Shown: positions 48,535 through 57,882 of the stretch, piece by piece
Layout: the number at the start of each line of letters is the position of its first letter
How positions within the stretch are numbered: the first letter of the stretch is position 1
Assembly (NCBI RefSeq): GCF_007954265.1
Contig: NZ_VOLS01000010.1
Span: forward strand, 1-64,000
Reading direction: 5' to 3'
Length of the DNA: 64,000 nucleotides
Origin: Colwellia sp. C1TZA3
Lineage (GTDB): Bacteria; Pseudomonadota; Gammaproteobacteria; Enterobacterales; Alteromonadaceae
Made by a program: the position numbers and the translations under genes
Notes under the pieces: model-generated
Database searches by the model: none
What the model saw: only the letters and a program-made list of their open reading frames with translations
Told to the model about the DNA's origin: nothing

Positions 48535-49152
48535 CTAATTCCCTCCATCCATTTTAAAGTCAAGTCGTACAGTCAAACCTTTTTGTCTCATAGCTTTGCC
48601 ATCGACAACTTTTGGTTTGTATTTCCATTTTCGCAAAGCACGTTTAGCTTCTTTGTCGAAAACACGTCTTGGCTCTGCTTCAATGACATCAACGTCTTCA
48701 ACACCACCAATTTCATTGATAGTAAATGAAAGCGTAACCCAACCTTCTTTACCATCACGAGCAGCTTGTATTGGGTATTTAGGCTCAATACGCACTATTG
48801 GTGTTGCATCTCCGTCACGACCAAAACCAGCACCAGGTGCAGAAATACCTGCATTTGCTCCAGCTAACTGTACGCCAGGCATATTAAACGTTAATCCACC
48901 GGTGTCGTTATTAGCTTCAGGCTCTGGAGCTTGAGGCTTAGGTGGCGTTTTAGGCGGCGGCGGCGGCGGCGGCGGAACACGTTGACGGCGTTCAGCAGCT
49001 GACTTAGGTGGCGTCGTATTAACTTCTACAATAATATTCTCTAATGATTCTTCCTTAGTTCTATCACCGCTAGAAATAAGGAAGGCCATAAAAGAAAACA
49101 AAGCAAATGTTACTGCCGCGCCTAGTAGTATAGATACTAAAAAGCGAACCAT
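48535..49152 (-). CDS. tonB: TonB energy transducer
   Basis: A 205-residue TonB: one N-terminal membrane helix (VRFLVSILLGAAVTFALFSF), a proline-rich spacer (RVPPPPPPPPKTPPKPQ) and a C-terminal TonB domain (YPIQAARDGKEGWVTLSFTI, then LRKWKYKP). It passes proton-motive energy to outer-membrane receptors. It is 3 bases downstream of exbD in a tight operon. Confidence 0.95.
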   Translation of the reverse strand: MVRFLVSILLGAAVTFALFSFMAFLISSGDRTKEESLENIIVEVNTTPPKSAAERRQRVPPPPPPPPKTPPKPQAPEPEANNDTGGLTFNMPGVQLAGANAGISAPGAGFGRDGDATPIVRIEPKYPIQAARDGKEGWVTLSFTINEIGGVEDVDVIEAEPRRVFDKEAKRALRKWKYKPKVVDGKAMRQKGLTVRLDFKMDGGN

Positions 49153-49155
49153 AAA

Positions 49156-49557
49156 CTACCCCTTAGCTGCAGCGATAGATATTCTGTCTATGCCCGCTTC
49201 TTTAATTGCATCCATTACTTTAACAACTACACCATGTTTAGCGTCTTTGTCAGCTTGAATGATTACAACGTCAGTTGGTTGCTCAGCCAATAATTTTTCA
49301 ATATTGGCCGCTACGCGTTCAACATCTACACGACGTTTATCTAACCAAATTTCACCATTATCTTTAATTGCAACAAAGATATTAGCTGACTTTTGTTTCG
49401 ATTGATTTGCCGCTTTAGGTTTATTAACTTCAATACCAGCTTCTTTTACAAAAGAAGTAGTTACGATAAAGAAAATCAGCATGATGAATACGATGTCAAG
49501 CATCGGCGTCATATCTATTACTGCTTCTTCGTCTTCACGAATACGTTTACGTGCCAT
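49156..49557 (-). CDS. exbD: ExbD proton-channel subunit
   Basis: A 133-residue ExbD/TolR protein: a cytosolic N terminus, one membrane helix with the channel Asp (DMTPMLDIVFIMLIFFIVTT) and a periplasmic domain. With ExbB it powers TonB. The gap to exbB is 12 bases. Confidence 0.96.
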   Translation of the reverse strand: MARKRIREDEEAVIDMTPMLDIVFIMLIFFIVTTSFVKEAGIEVNKPKAANQSKQKSANIFVAIKDNGEIWLDKRRVDVERVAANIEKLLAEQPTDVVIIQADKDAKHGVVVKVMDAIKEAGIDRISIAAAKG

Positions 49558-49569
49558 TCGAATATCTCT

Positions 49570-50094
49570 CTAGTGATGAGGTAAACTGTCAACCAGTTTA
49601 GCCTTTGCTAGTTTAACCTTAGCGTCTAACCTTGAACTGAAAAACACACCTGATAAAGCTGCAACCATACCCGCCATTGTCGGAATAGTTGCCATTGATA
49701 TACCAGACGCCATCAGACGCGGATTACCAGTACCTTGTTGTGCCATTACTTCAAACACACCGATCATGCCGGTTACGGTACCAAGTAAACCAATTAGTGG
49801 ACACATTGCCACCAAGGTTCTAATTGTGAGCATACGTTGCTCTAGTAGTTCTGTCGCTTCGGAGATCCAAGTCTCTCTAATTCGATGTGCATACCAAGAA
49901 GTAGTATCTTCTCTTGCATCCCAACGTCCAACGATATCGTCTTTCATTTTAGGATAAATTTTAGATAGGAACCAATAACGCTCTATCATCATTATCCACA
50001 TCAATAAGAGTGCGAAGGCAACAACGTAAAGTACGTTACCGCCAGTCGCAATAAAACTCCTGACAGATTCCCAAAGCTCTATCAGGAATAACAT
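49570..50094 (-). CDS. exbB: ExbB proton-channel subunit (short)
   Basis: A 174-residue MotA/TolQ/ExbB-family protein with three membrane helices and the family block CPLIGLLGTVTGMIGVFEVM. Its start overlaps the stop of the upstream ttpC-like gene in TAATG, so translation is coupled. Confidence 0.95.
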   Translation of the reverse strand: MLFLIELWESVRSFIATGGNVLYVVAFALLLMWIMMIERYWFLSKIYPKMKDDIVGRWDAREDTTSWYAHRIRETWISEATELLEQRMLTIRTLVAMCPLIGLLGTVTGMIGVFEVMAQQGTGNPRLMASGISMATIPTMAGMVAALSGVFFSSRLDAKVKLAKAKLVDSLPHH

Positions 50095-51437
50095 TATTTA
50101 GACTCCTTCTCTGCGATAGCAGCAATCAAGCCAGCGCTTTGCTCGTCTAACTTTTGCAATACAGATTTACTTTTACCAGCAACAACGCTGTGGATTAAGA
50201 TTAATGGTAATGCACAAATCAAACCTAAGGCTGTTGTTACAAGCGCTAGAGAGATGTTACCCGCCATAATTTTCGGGTCACCTGTACCGTACAATGTAAT
50301 CGTTTGGAAAGTCATAATCATACCGATTACTGTACCCAATAGACCCATTAGTGGTGCAATTGCAGCGAACATTTTGATTAAGTGAATACCACGGTCAACT
50401 TTAGGTGTCTCGCGTAATATAGCTTCATCAAGTTTAAGTTCAAGTGTTTCCGCATCAACCGCTTTGTTTTCAAAGTAAACTTTTAACAAGCGACCAAGTG
50501 GGTTATTGTCGTTTGGTTGTTCAAGATTTTTCTCTTGAGCGCGAATTTTAGAAGTCATGCTACCAAGAACAATCATACGCTCTAAAGCAATAAGAAGACC
50601 AAAGAATAACAATACTGTAATGGCATAGCCCACTTCTTTACCTTCATGGTAGAATTCCATCAATGTTTTCTTACGCGTTTCCAGCGTTAAGATAGCACCA
50701 CGAGATGGATCTACATAAAGAGGTGAATAACCAGAGGTCTCACCAAAGAAAGAAGCCGCAGCACCAGCGATATAGCCAGCAGGTTGCTTAGCTAGTGGCT
50801 GTACTTGACCAACTTCATCATTGTAATTTAAGTAACCATCTTCAGATACTAAGTTAAAAGTACCGATACGTGTTACTGACTCCGTAGACTTTGAACCATC
50901 TAAGTTAGTTACTTCTGTAGTAAACTTAGAAACTTCACCTGACTGAGTCATTTCAGTTTGCAGAGCAAACCATAATTCTTCAAGCTGCTCAAGTTCAGGA
51001 ATAGCTTTTGAATTAGCAATCATGTCTAATGTATCACCACGACCTGGGTATTCAGCTGAAACAATTGACGTTACAATTGAACCATAAGCATTAGCTGCAG
51101 CTGCACGACTTACACCGAACATTTCACCTAAAGTACCTTGGGCATTGTCTAACTCTACAGCTTTTTGCGCTAAAGTAATTTCGTTAGCGGCATACTCTTT
51201 TGTTAAACGCTTGTTTCGTGCTTGTTGATTTGCTAGTTCTGTTTTAGCTGAGTTCAATAACGATTGCTTATCAGAACGCGCAGAAGTGAATTCTGCTTCA
51301 CGTTTTTTATCAATTTTAGCTTCAGAAATACGGTCATTTTTAACTTGTTTTAATAAGTCATCTAACTGATTGGCTGATGCTGAAGCTGCTACTGTCATTG
51401 AAGCAGCAAATAATACGAAATTAATAACTTTTTTCAT
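50094..51437 (-). CDS. ttpC: TtpC-like large ExbB/TolQ-family protein
   Basis: A 447-residue protein: signal peptide, a long periplasmic coiled-coil domain, then a MotA/TolQ/ExbB domain (MFAAIAPLMGLLGTVIGMIM) at the C terminus. This two-part architecture is that of TtpC, an extra component required by TonB2-type systems in Vibrio. Both ends overlap neighbours in TAATG, showing a tightly coupled operon. Presence here implies a TonB2-like system with both short and long ExbB proteins. Confidence 0.9.
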   Translation of the reverse strand: MKKVINFVLFAASMTVAASASANQLDDLLKQVKNDRISEAKIDKKREAEFTSARSDKQSLLNSAKTELANQQARNKRLTKEYAANEITLAQKAVELDNAQGTLGEMFGVSRAAAANAYGSIVTSIVSAEYPGRGDTLDMIANSKAIPELEQLEELWFALQTEMTQSGEVSKFTTEVTNLDGSKSTESVTRIGTFNLVSEDGYLNYNDEVGQVQPLAKQPAGYIAGAAASFFGETSGYSPLYVDPSRGAILTLETRKKTLMEFYHEGKEVGYAITVLLFFGLLIALERMIVLGSMTSKIRAQEKNLEQPNDNNPLGRLLKVYFENKAVDAETLELKLDEAILRETPKVDRGIHLIKMFAAIAPLMGLLGTVIGMIMTFQTITLYGTGDPKIMAGNISLALVTTALGLICALPLILIHSVVAGKSKSVLQKLDEQSAGLIAAIAEKESK

Positions 51438-52216
51438 TATTCTGCTCCTGCTGCAAATACGGGTAGTTTAGCTAGATCGAGTGGTAATTGCTTACGAGCC
51501 ATACGCACTGCATCAGTGACTGGTTTCAAGTATTCGTCACCTAAAGCTTCCCAAGCACGTTTTTCATTGTTCCAAACCCAAGAGTTTTTCATGTCAAGCG
51601 ATTGAGCAACAAATGAAATACGACCCATGTGAACAAAATCGGCGGTAATCATACGATCACCTAAGTCAAGCTCACCTTGATACACACCGAATACAGTGCC
51701 GTAATTGGCTTCAATTTCATATGCTTCAAGCACTAAACGAAATTGTTCAGATACTGATACATCTGAATCACCCATTACATCACGTAAACCAGCAATACGC
51801 TCTTTACGTGCATCAATGTTCATAGGAACATCAAGGTCAACAAACTTCTCTAATGTGTCAATCATTTTGTACATCAATGGTACAACGCCTTGCTTAGTTT
51901 TATCTATACCAGCAATTTGCTTTTGTAATGATTTAATATTAGCTTCTTGATCATCAACCATAAGTTGAACGTGATCGTTATAACCGTTTAACACGTCAGC
52001 TTCATCGACTGTATTACGATACTCAGCTAGTAACTCTTGAGTTTGTCCGTAAATATTGTCTATTTTGCTTTGTGATTTACTTGAAGCTTTAAAAATTTGA
52101 GCTTCTGCTTTTTGTAGTTCTGTTAAAGCATCTGCAGCAGCGAAGTTGCTTGCTGAAAATGCTAATGCGCCGATTATCGTCGTTGCGATAAGGCTTTTCT
52201 TGCTTAATTTGGACAT
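51437..52216 (-). CDS. DUF3450-family periplasmic protein
   Basis: A 259-residue secreted coiled-coil protein of the DUF3450 family: signal peptide, then helices (DALTELQKAEAQIFKASSKS) and a C-terminal domain. It is first in the TonB operon, as in many Alteromonadales and Vibrionales. The start is ATG 52216 with GGGAA just upstream; the frame extends to a TTG at 52225. Likely a structural partner of TtpC; function unproven. Confidence 0.9.
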   Translation of the reverse strand: MSKLSKKSLIATTIIGALAFSASNFAAADALTELQKAEAQIFKASSKSQSKIDNIYGQTQELLAEYRNTVDEADVLNGYNDHVQLMVDDQEANIKSLQKQIAGIDKTKQGVVPLMYKMIDTLEKFVDLDVPMNIDARKERIAGLRDVMGDSDVSVSEQFRLVLEAYEIEANYGTVFGVYQGELDLGDRMITADFVHMGRISFVAQSLDMKNSWVWNNEKRAWEALGDEYLKPVTDAVRMARKQLPLDLAKLPVFAAGAE

Positions 52217-52797
52217 AGTTCCCAACCATTGCTATTGAATTTTGATAACAAACTTTATTGTTAACGCAAATTTAATAATCTGCCATTTTAAGTTTTAATT
52301 TTTAAAAATAAAACTACGGCAATATTCCCAGACGACAGCCTAACTGTCAACTAAGTACAATAAAAAGACCATTTATTTCGCCTTTAAGAGCGAAGTAAAC
52401 ATTTTTATAACGTCAATTGAACAATATATTTATCTAATACAGAAAAAACATTGATTTAATCGATGTTACAAAAGACCCCCATATTGTAAAAATATGTGCT
52501 ACTGATGTTTTACTAACTCTTTCGTAGTAAGTCAAATCTTATTAGCTAATTGTGACTTAATTTCGTTAGTTTGCCTTTTAATTGAACAATTATAAATCTT
52601 TAAGGGATATCTCAGCTAACAAAGGTTCAATGTTATATTTTGAGATTAGGGAGGGATACAGATGATTATACTGTTTCAATATGGCAGTTATTTGGCTTTC
52701 CTGTCTTTACTATACACCGAATAAATTCATAGGTACCTGCACCGAGATATACTTTAATTGTTAAAGCATATCAAACTAAAAGTGTTTGTTTCACTTG
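52217..52797. other. Intergenic region between the TonB operon and the IS3 element
   Basis: About 580 bases of AT-rich DNA upstream of the DUF3450 gene. It should hold the promoter of the TonB operon. I see no clear Fur-box, repeat copy or gene. Confidence 0.45.
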
Positions 52798-52854
52798 TGT
52801 CAGGATAGTTGTCGCTTCAATTAATTTTATAAATAAACAGGGTGCGGTAGGCTA

Positions 52855-53361
52855 ATGTTACTGGATTATCAAAGGTATTCAAGTCAATTTAAAGAAGCCA
52901 TATTAAATAAACTCAGTCAAAGTGGTTTGTCAGTTCGAAAGTTTTCAGCGCAAGAAGGCATTAACCTTTCAACCCTGTATAGTTGGCAAAAGCAATTTAA
53001 TACCTCGGGTTTAAACGTGACAAAAGTGAGTTCGTCAAATAAGTGGTCAAGTGAGGAAAAGTTTGCTGCTGTACTGGAAACCGCCACACTATCGGCAGTT
53101 GAGTTAAGTGAGTATTGTCGAGTGAAAGGGTTGGATCCTGAGCAAGTAAAAGCATGGGAACAAGCTTGTATTGGTGTTAATACAACAACAAAATCGACAA
53201 AAAGAACAAAGATAACGCCTAAGTAAAAATCTGACAAAAAACGTATTAAGGCATTAGAGCGAGAGCTGCGTAGAAAAGAAAAAACCTTAGCAAAAACAGC
53301 CGCATTACTCGTATTAGGAAAAAAGTTCGATGCCTATTGGAAAGAAAAAAAGGACAGCTGA
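52855..53361 (+). pseudogene. IS3 orfA (HTH subunit) with internal stop
   Basis: The first 123 codons form a helix-turn-helix DNA-binding protein (KLSQSGLSVRKFSAQEGINL), then TAA at 53224-53226. The same frame continues with the leucine-zipper part (KKRIKALERELRRKEKTLAK) to TGA at 53359-53361, so the TAA is a nonsense mutation in a longer orfA. At 53346-53352 lies A AAA AAG in frame, the usual IS3 -1 frameshift site into orfB. Confidence 0.83.
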
Positions 53362-54397
53362 TTTCGCTGACCGATAGGCAAAAGCATGCACAGTTGGTCA
53401 GCACCGCCGTAGCGTCCGGTACGAGGCAAGACAAGGCCTGTGAAGTGATTGGCTTCTCAACAAGAGCCTTGCAGCGTTGGCGAATAAACGGTGAGGTTGG
53501 TGCAGATAAAAGGCCAACAGCCACGAGGCTCGAACCTGGGAACAAACTAAATAAAGCCGAAAGACAAGCCGTAATTGATGTGTGTAGTAGCGAAGAGTTT
53601 GCCTCATCACCGCCAAGTCAAATTGTACCAATACTCGCCGATAGAGGTGAATACATTGCGTCGGAGTCGAGTTTTTACCTTCTATTAAATGCTGAAAATA
53701 TGCTGCACCACCAAGGCAAATCTAAGCCAAGAAATATCTATAAAAAACCAACAAATTATACGGCTAAAAAAAGGAATGAAGTGTGGAGTTGGGATATCAG
53801 CTACATGCCCACATTGGTTATAGGTAAACACTATTACCTCTATATAATAGAAGATATTTATAGCCGTAAAGTCGTGGGTTGGGAAGTTCATCACAATGAG
53901 ACGGGTGAGCAAGCAGCATTACTAGAGCGTAGTGTTTGGGCAGAAAAATGCTTGAAGAAAGACGTAGTGTTGCATTCTGATAATGGAGCACCTATGAAGA
54001 GCCTGACGATGCGGCTAATATGTACGATTTAGGTGTTGTTACCTCACGCAGTCGCCCTAGGGTAAGTAACGATAATCCGTACTCAGAATCACTGTTTAGA
54101 ACAGTGAAGTATCGTCTTCGTTGGCCTAGCGAGGGTTTTAAATCGTTAAGCGAAGCTCGAAAATGGGTGAAAGAGTTTGTTTATTGGTACAACAATGAGC
54201 ATCGTCATAGCAGAATAAAGTTTGTGACACCGAGCCAGAGACACGATGGCCTTGATATTGAGATACTCGCGAAGCGAAAAGTACTATATCAGACAAAAAG
54301 AAATGAACATCCACAGCGATGGTCAAAAGAAGAGAGAAACTGGCAGCCAATAGGCGCTGTGGAGTTAAATCCAAAGCAAAACAAAGAAACTGCTTAA
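53337..54397 (+). pseudogene. IS3 orfB (DDE transposase) with frameshift
   Basis: The integrase domain carries the first Asp in VWSWDISYMPT and the second in LHSDNGAPMKS, then a one-base deletion near 54011 breaks the frame. The other frame supplies the catalytic Glu in NPYSESLFRTVKYR and the C-terminal block FVYWYNNEHRHSRIKFVTP. All three DDE residues are thus present but split over two frames. Confidence 0.87.
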
Positions 54398-54503
54398 CAA
54401 TTTAGACGACCCTTAACAGATTTTGTTACAGGATTTCTTTTAAATACAAATATATCATTCATAATTTTAAGCGTGGCTGTATATATTTTCATACACTTCA
54501 ATT

Positions 54504-54532
54504 AAAAAACCCTTGTAATAACAAGGGCTTTT
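54504..54532 (-). terminator. Terminator after receptor gene 1
   Basis: CCCTTGT-TATT-ACAAGGG stem followed by six T on the minus strand, 20 bases past the stop. Confidence 0.92.
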
Positions 54533-54552
54533 AAGTAGTAATTATTTGTTAA

Positions 54553-57474
54553 TTAAAATTTCTGGACTAAACGAACATACCAGCTACGACCAAATAATCG
54601 ATAGTTACTTTCATCTGTATTACCATTATTACCAGGTTCAATATAAGGAGGCTCTTCATCAGTTAAGTTTGTAATACCAGCAGTGACCTTTGTTCCAAAG
54701 TCGAACGTGTATGATGCTGAAACGTCATGGTACATTTGCGAATCAACTTTGTACGCATGATTACCTTTACTTAGATCATTTTCATCAACTGGTGTGGTCC
54801 CCCAATATAATAGATCCTCGTATTCAGTCCCATCAATAAAGTTCATCGCATATGAAAATGTAAAGTCATTTACCGAATACATTGCTAAGAAATTAATTTT
54901 ATTTTCAGCATAAGTTGTATCATTTTCAAAACGACCTGATAGGTCTTTCATCTCAAATGCAAAGTTATCAGCATTGTAAACTTGGTTCTCTCTTTCTAAA
55001 AAATGAACCCAAGTTAAATTGAAGTTAAAGTCACCACCTAATGCTTCGATGTTATATGATGCTTCAAAGTCAATGCCTTTAGCTGTCATTCTACTTAAAT
55101 TAACTGAACGTTCATCGATACGCGTAATTTCACCATTAATTCTTTCAACATTTTCACATAAAGATGTAACACCACCTAAGTAACAACCTTTTAGTGAGTC
55201 GCCAGCATTAATTGAATCAATAACATTGTCTACTTCAATTGACCAATAATCCACTGTAAGACCTAGACCTTCAGCAAAGCTAGGTGAGTATACAACACCG
55301 AAAGTAGTTGTATCACCCTCTTCAGGATTTAGGGCAGGGTTACCACCAGCTTTAGACAATTGTTGTGAATCAGTATTGCCACTACCACCAGCAGCTACGC
55401 CGTCAGCTTGACAGTTACCTTGCTGTGTAGTACTTAAACTAGCCCAATTAGTTGAACTACATGGATCTGTAGCAGCAGGGAAAGAGTCATTCGCAGGGCC
55501 GTATAACGATCCAATACCCGGTGCGCGATATGAAGTACCTTTAGTACCACGTACTAAAACTTCATCGTTAATTCTCCATTCCATCCCAAGTTGATAAGTT
55601 GCTTTGCCACCAAAAACATTGAAATCATCATAGCGAACCCCAACAGGAATTTCTAAGCTGTCTCCGAATGCAGAATCTTCTAATACTGGAATACGAAACT
55701 CTGCAAATAAACTTTTAACACTAAAGCTACCATTGGTACCTTTAGATTTGTTACCTGTTACTTCACCCAGGAATTTTCCAGAATCAACATTTTGCTCTGA
55801 TTTTTCGTCTCTATATTCGAAACCAACACCACCAGAAAGTGGGCCAGCTGGTAGTTCAAATAAATCACCACCAATAAAACCTGAAAGCACTTCAAGTTTG
55901 TAGTTAGATGAATCAACCAACGGTGCCGTAACATAATCTAACATGTCTTGAGTAACTGAACCAGGACCGCCAAAAACGTTCATAGATACACAGTTTGCTA
56001 TTGGCTCTGCAGATGTACCACAAACAATGCTTCCATCAACATCTTTAAACGATGGACCCATTGCTTTATCTAAGTTTGGACCAAAAAGTTGACCGAAATC
56101 AGTTGATGTAGTTTGACTATAACCGTAATTATAACTCAAATCATAATACCAATTATTTCCAAACTCTCCTTCAATACCAATAACTTGTTGGAATCGAACG
56201 ATATCTTGTTCAAAGCTACGTCCACCCTCCAACATACGGCGACGTGAACGTAAAACATCTTCACCAAGTGGGTTATAATAGTTATCTTTAGATACGCCAT
56301 TGAATGCAACCATTACTTGATTGCCATCACCGTCTAAAACTGGAGTACCATCTGCATCTGTTTTACCATACGTTCCAGAATAACCAGGATCAAACCTTGT
56401 GTCATAAGGTACTGCGGCTAACTCTTGACGAGATTCTCGTTTGTTAATGCGTGTTTCAGTGAATAGCTTAATATCATCATTAAGCTGAAAAGAGCCTTCA
56501 ATGAAAGCATTAATTTTTTCATATGGAGTCTGTAAATAGTTTACTGGGGCATAGTTATATGTGTCATTGTTGGCACCACCACCTACAAAATCACGCATAT
56601 CAGCTAATGCAGCAATACCACCATCACATTTACTATTTGTTTGTTGAGGCTTATGCTGTAGATAGAAATTACCACAAGGAACAGAGCCTGAGCCAACTAT
56701 AATTACGTTTGGATCTGATTCATTAGTACCTCGTAGACCGTTTTTCCAAAATGATTCTTCAAGATCACCGCCCCAAACTTGCCATGGGAAATTCAAGAAC
56801 CCAATATCAGTATCGCCTTGATATACTTCTTCTTGTTTAACGTAATCAATACCCGCAACAAAATGACCATCATTGAATGCTTTACCCATTACAATACTAA
56901 AGCCGTTTTGTTCACCTTCGCTTACGTCAAATGAATTACTCGATTGAAGTGTAACTTCAACACCTTCAAAGTCTTTACGAGTAATGATGTTAACAACCCC
57001 CGCAACTGCATCAGCACCGTATGTTGCAGATGCACCATCTTTAAGTACTTCAATACGCTCAACCATAGAACTAGGAATGCTTTGGAAGTCAGAAGACACA
57101 GGACGACGACCGTTAACGAGTACTAATGTACGTGAAGAACCCAAACCACGTAACTCAACAAATGCACCACCGCTACCACCATTATTGGTAGTAGTCTGCG
57201 TTGGAGAACCTGACATAACAGCACTAGACTGTAAAAACTGACCTACATCTTGTATACCTTGAACCTGTAATGCTTCAGCGGTAATGGTTGTTATAGGAGA
57301 AGCGCTTTCCATATCTGAACGTTTAATACGTGAACCAGTAACTTCGATACGCTCTACTTTTTTAACTGCTTCTTCAGTTGCTGCGAAACTTTGAGTTGAA
57401 ATTGCTGCGGCTGTACCTGCACCAAACATCATGGCGACGCGCACTGCTTTAGCTATTTTACTATTGCTATACAT
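54553..57474 (-). CDS. TonB-dependent outer membrane receptor 1
   Basis: A 973-residue receptor: signal peptide (MYSNSKIAKAVRVAMMFGAG... ending QSFA), an N-terminal motif VERIEVTGSRIKRSDMES, plug domain (ITTITAEALQVQGIQDVGQF, GLGSSRTLVLVNGRRP, EVLKDGASATYGADAVAGVV), and a large beta-barrel ending in aromatic YVRLVQKF. GGGAG seven bases before the ATG at 57474 supports that start; the frame begins 15 codons earlier in a leader that is also present in receptor 2. The substrate is unknown; this receptor group in Alteromonadales takes up varied large substrates. Confidence 0.93.
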   Translation of the reverse strand: MYSNSKIAKAVRVAMMFGAGTAAAISTQSFAATEEAVKKVERIEVTGSRIKRSDMESASPITTITAEALQVQGIQDVGQFLQSSAVMSGSPTQTTTNNGGSGGAFVELRGLGSSRTLVLVNGRRPVSSDFQSIPSSMVERIEVLKDGASATYGADAVAGVVNIITRKDFEGVEVTLQSSNSFDVSEGEQNGFSIVMGKAFNDGHFVAGIDYVKQEEVYQGDTDIGFLNFPWQVWGGDLEESFWKNGLRGTNESDPNVIIVGSGSVPCGNFYLQHKPQQTNSKCDGGIAALADMRDFVGGGANNDTYNYAPVNYLQTPYEKINAFIEGSFQLNDDIKLFTETRINKRESRQELAAVPYDTRFDPGYSGTYGKTDADGTPVLDGDGNQVMVAFNGVSKDNYYNPLGEDVLRSRRRMLEGGRSFEQDIVRFQQVIGIEGEFGNNWYYDLSYNYGYSQTTSTDFGQLFGPNLDKAMGPSFKDVDGSIVCGTSAEPIANCVSMNVFGGPGSVTQDMLDYVTAPLVDSSNYKLEVLSGFIGGDLFELPAGPLSGGVGFEYRDEKSEQNVDSGKFLGEVTGNKSKGTNGSFSVKSLFAEFRIPVLEDSAFGDSLEIPVGVRYDDFNVFGGKATYQLGMEWRINDEVLVRGTKGTSYRAPGIGSLYGPANDSFPAATDPCSSTNWASLSTTQQGNCQADGVAAGGSGNTDSQQLSKAGGNPALNPEEGDTTTFGVVYSPSFAEGLGLTVDYWSIEVDNVIDSINAGDSLKGCYLGGVTSLCENVERINGEITRIDERSVNLSRMTAKGIDFEASYNIEALGGDFNFNLTWVHFLERENQVYNADNFAFEMKDLSGRFENDTTYAENKINFLAMYSVNDFTFSYAMNFIDGTEYEDLLYWGTTPVDENDLSKGNHAYKVDSQMYHDVSASYTFDFGTKVTAGITNLTDEEPPYIEPGNNGNTDESNYRLFGRSWYVRLVQKF

Positions 57475-57622
57475 ATGTACTCCCTGGACCACTTTCGTGA
57501 TACTAGTGTTTAAATTCAAGGCTATATTGCCTTGTTGTTGAATTGTTTTTGATCATATACCTGACCTATCGGTTAAGATATTAAACTTAATGCTGTTAAC
57601 AGGTCAACACAAACAGTTACAT
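57475..57622 (-). promoter_or_regulatory. Conserved 5' leader and promoter of receptor gene 1
   Basis: Upstream of the ATG the leader (CCCTGGACCACTTTCGTGAT, then GTGTTTAAATTCAAGGC) matches that of receptor 2. A TTGACC box (57602-57607, plus-strand GGTCAA) in TTGACCTGTTAAC is the likely -35, with TAATAT/TTAATA about 17-18 bases further as -10. The rest of the gap to 57882 is AT-rich with no gene. Confidence 0.65.
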
Positions 57623-57882
57623 TTAGATTACCTGAGCGAGTAATTTAAACAATAAAAAAATTAATTTCAATAAAAAACAACTAAGTACAAACACAATTTA
57701 ATAATTAAACACTTACACAAATAAACACTAACAGATCACAATAGCTTTGTTTGCTATTAAAAATGAGCAAAATAAGCCAGGATGTTAAATGTTACTATTT
57801 GATTAGAACCTAACATTTAAATAAGACCAATTCCGGTAGTTGTTAGATCAATCAATTAATTACATCAATAAATACCAGGAGA

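Larger units (their letters stand above)
52798..54418 (+). mobile_element. IS3-family insertion sequence, inactivated
   Basis: Holds orfA and orfB of an IS3-family element. Ends are placed by weak TGT...ACA-type inverted ends (TGTCAGGATAG / CTTAACA); I did not find a clear target duplication, so boundaries are approximate. A nonsense codon in orfA and a frameshift in orfB show it cannot produce a full transposase. Confidence 0.75.

Noticed and set aside
48596-48934. Plus-strand frame opposite tonB
   Set aside because: Shadow of tonB, which has all domain features.
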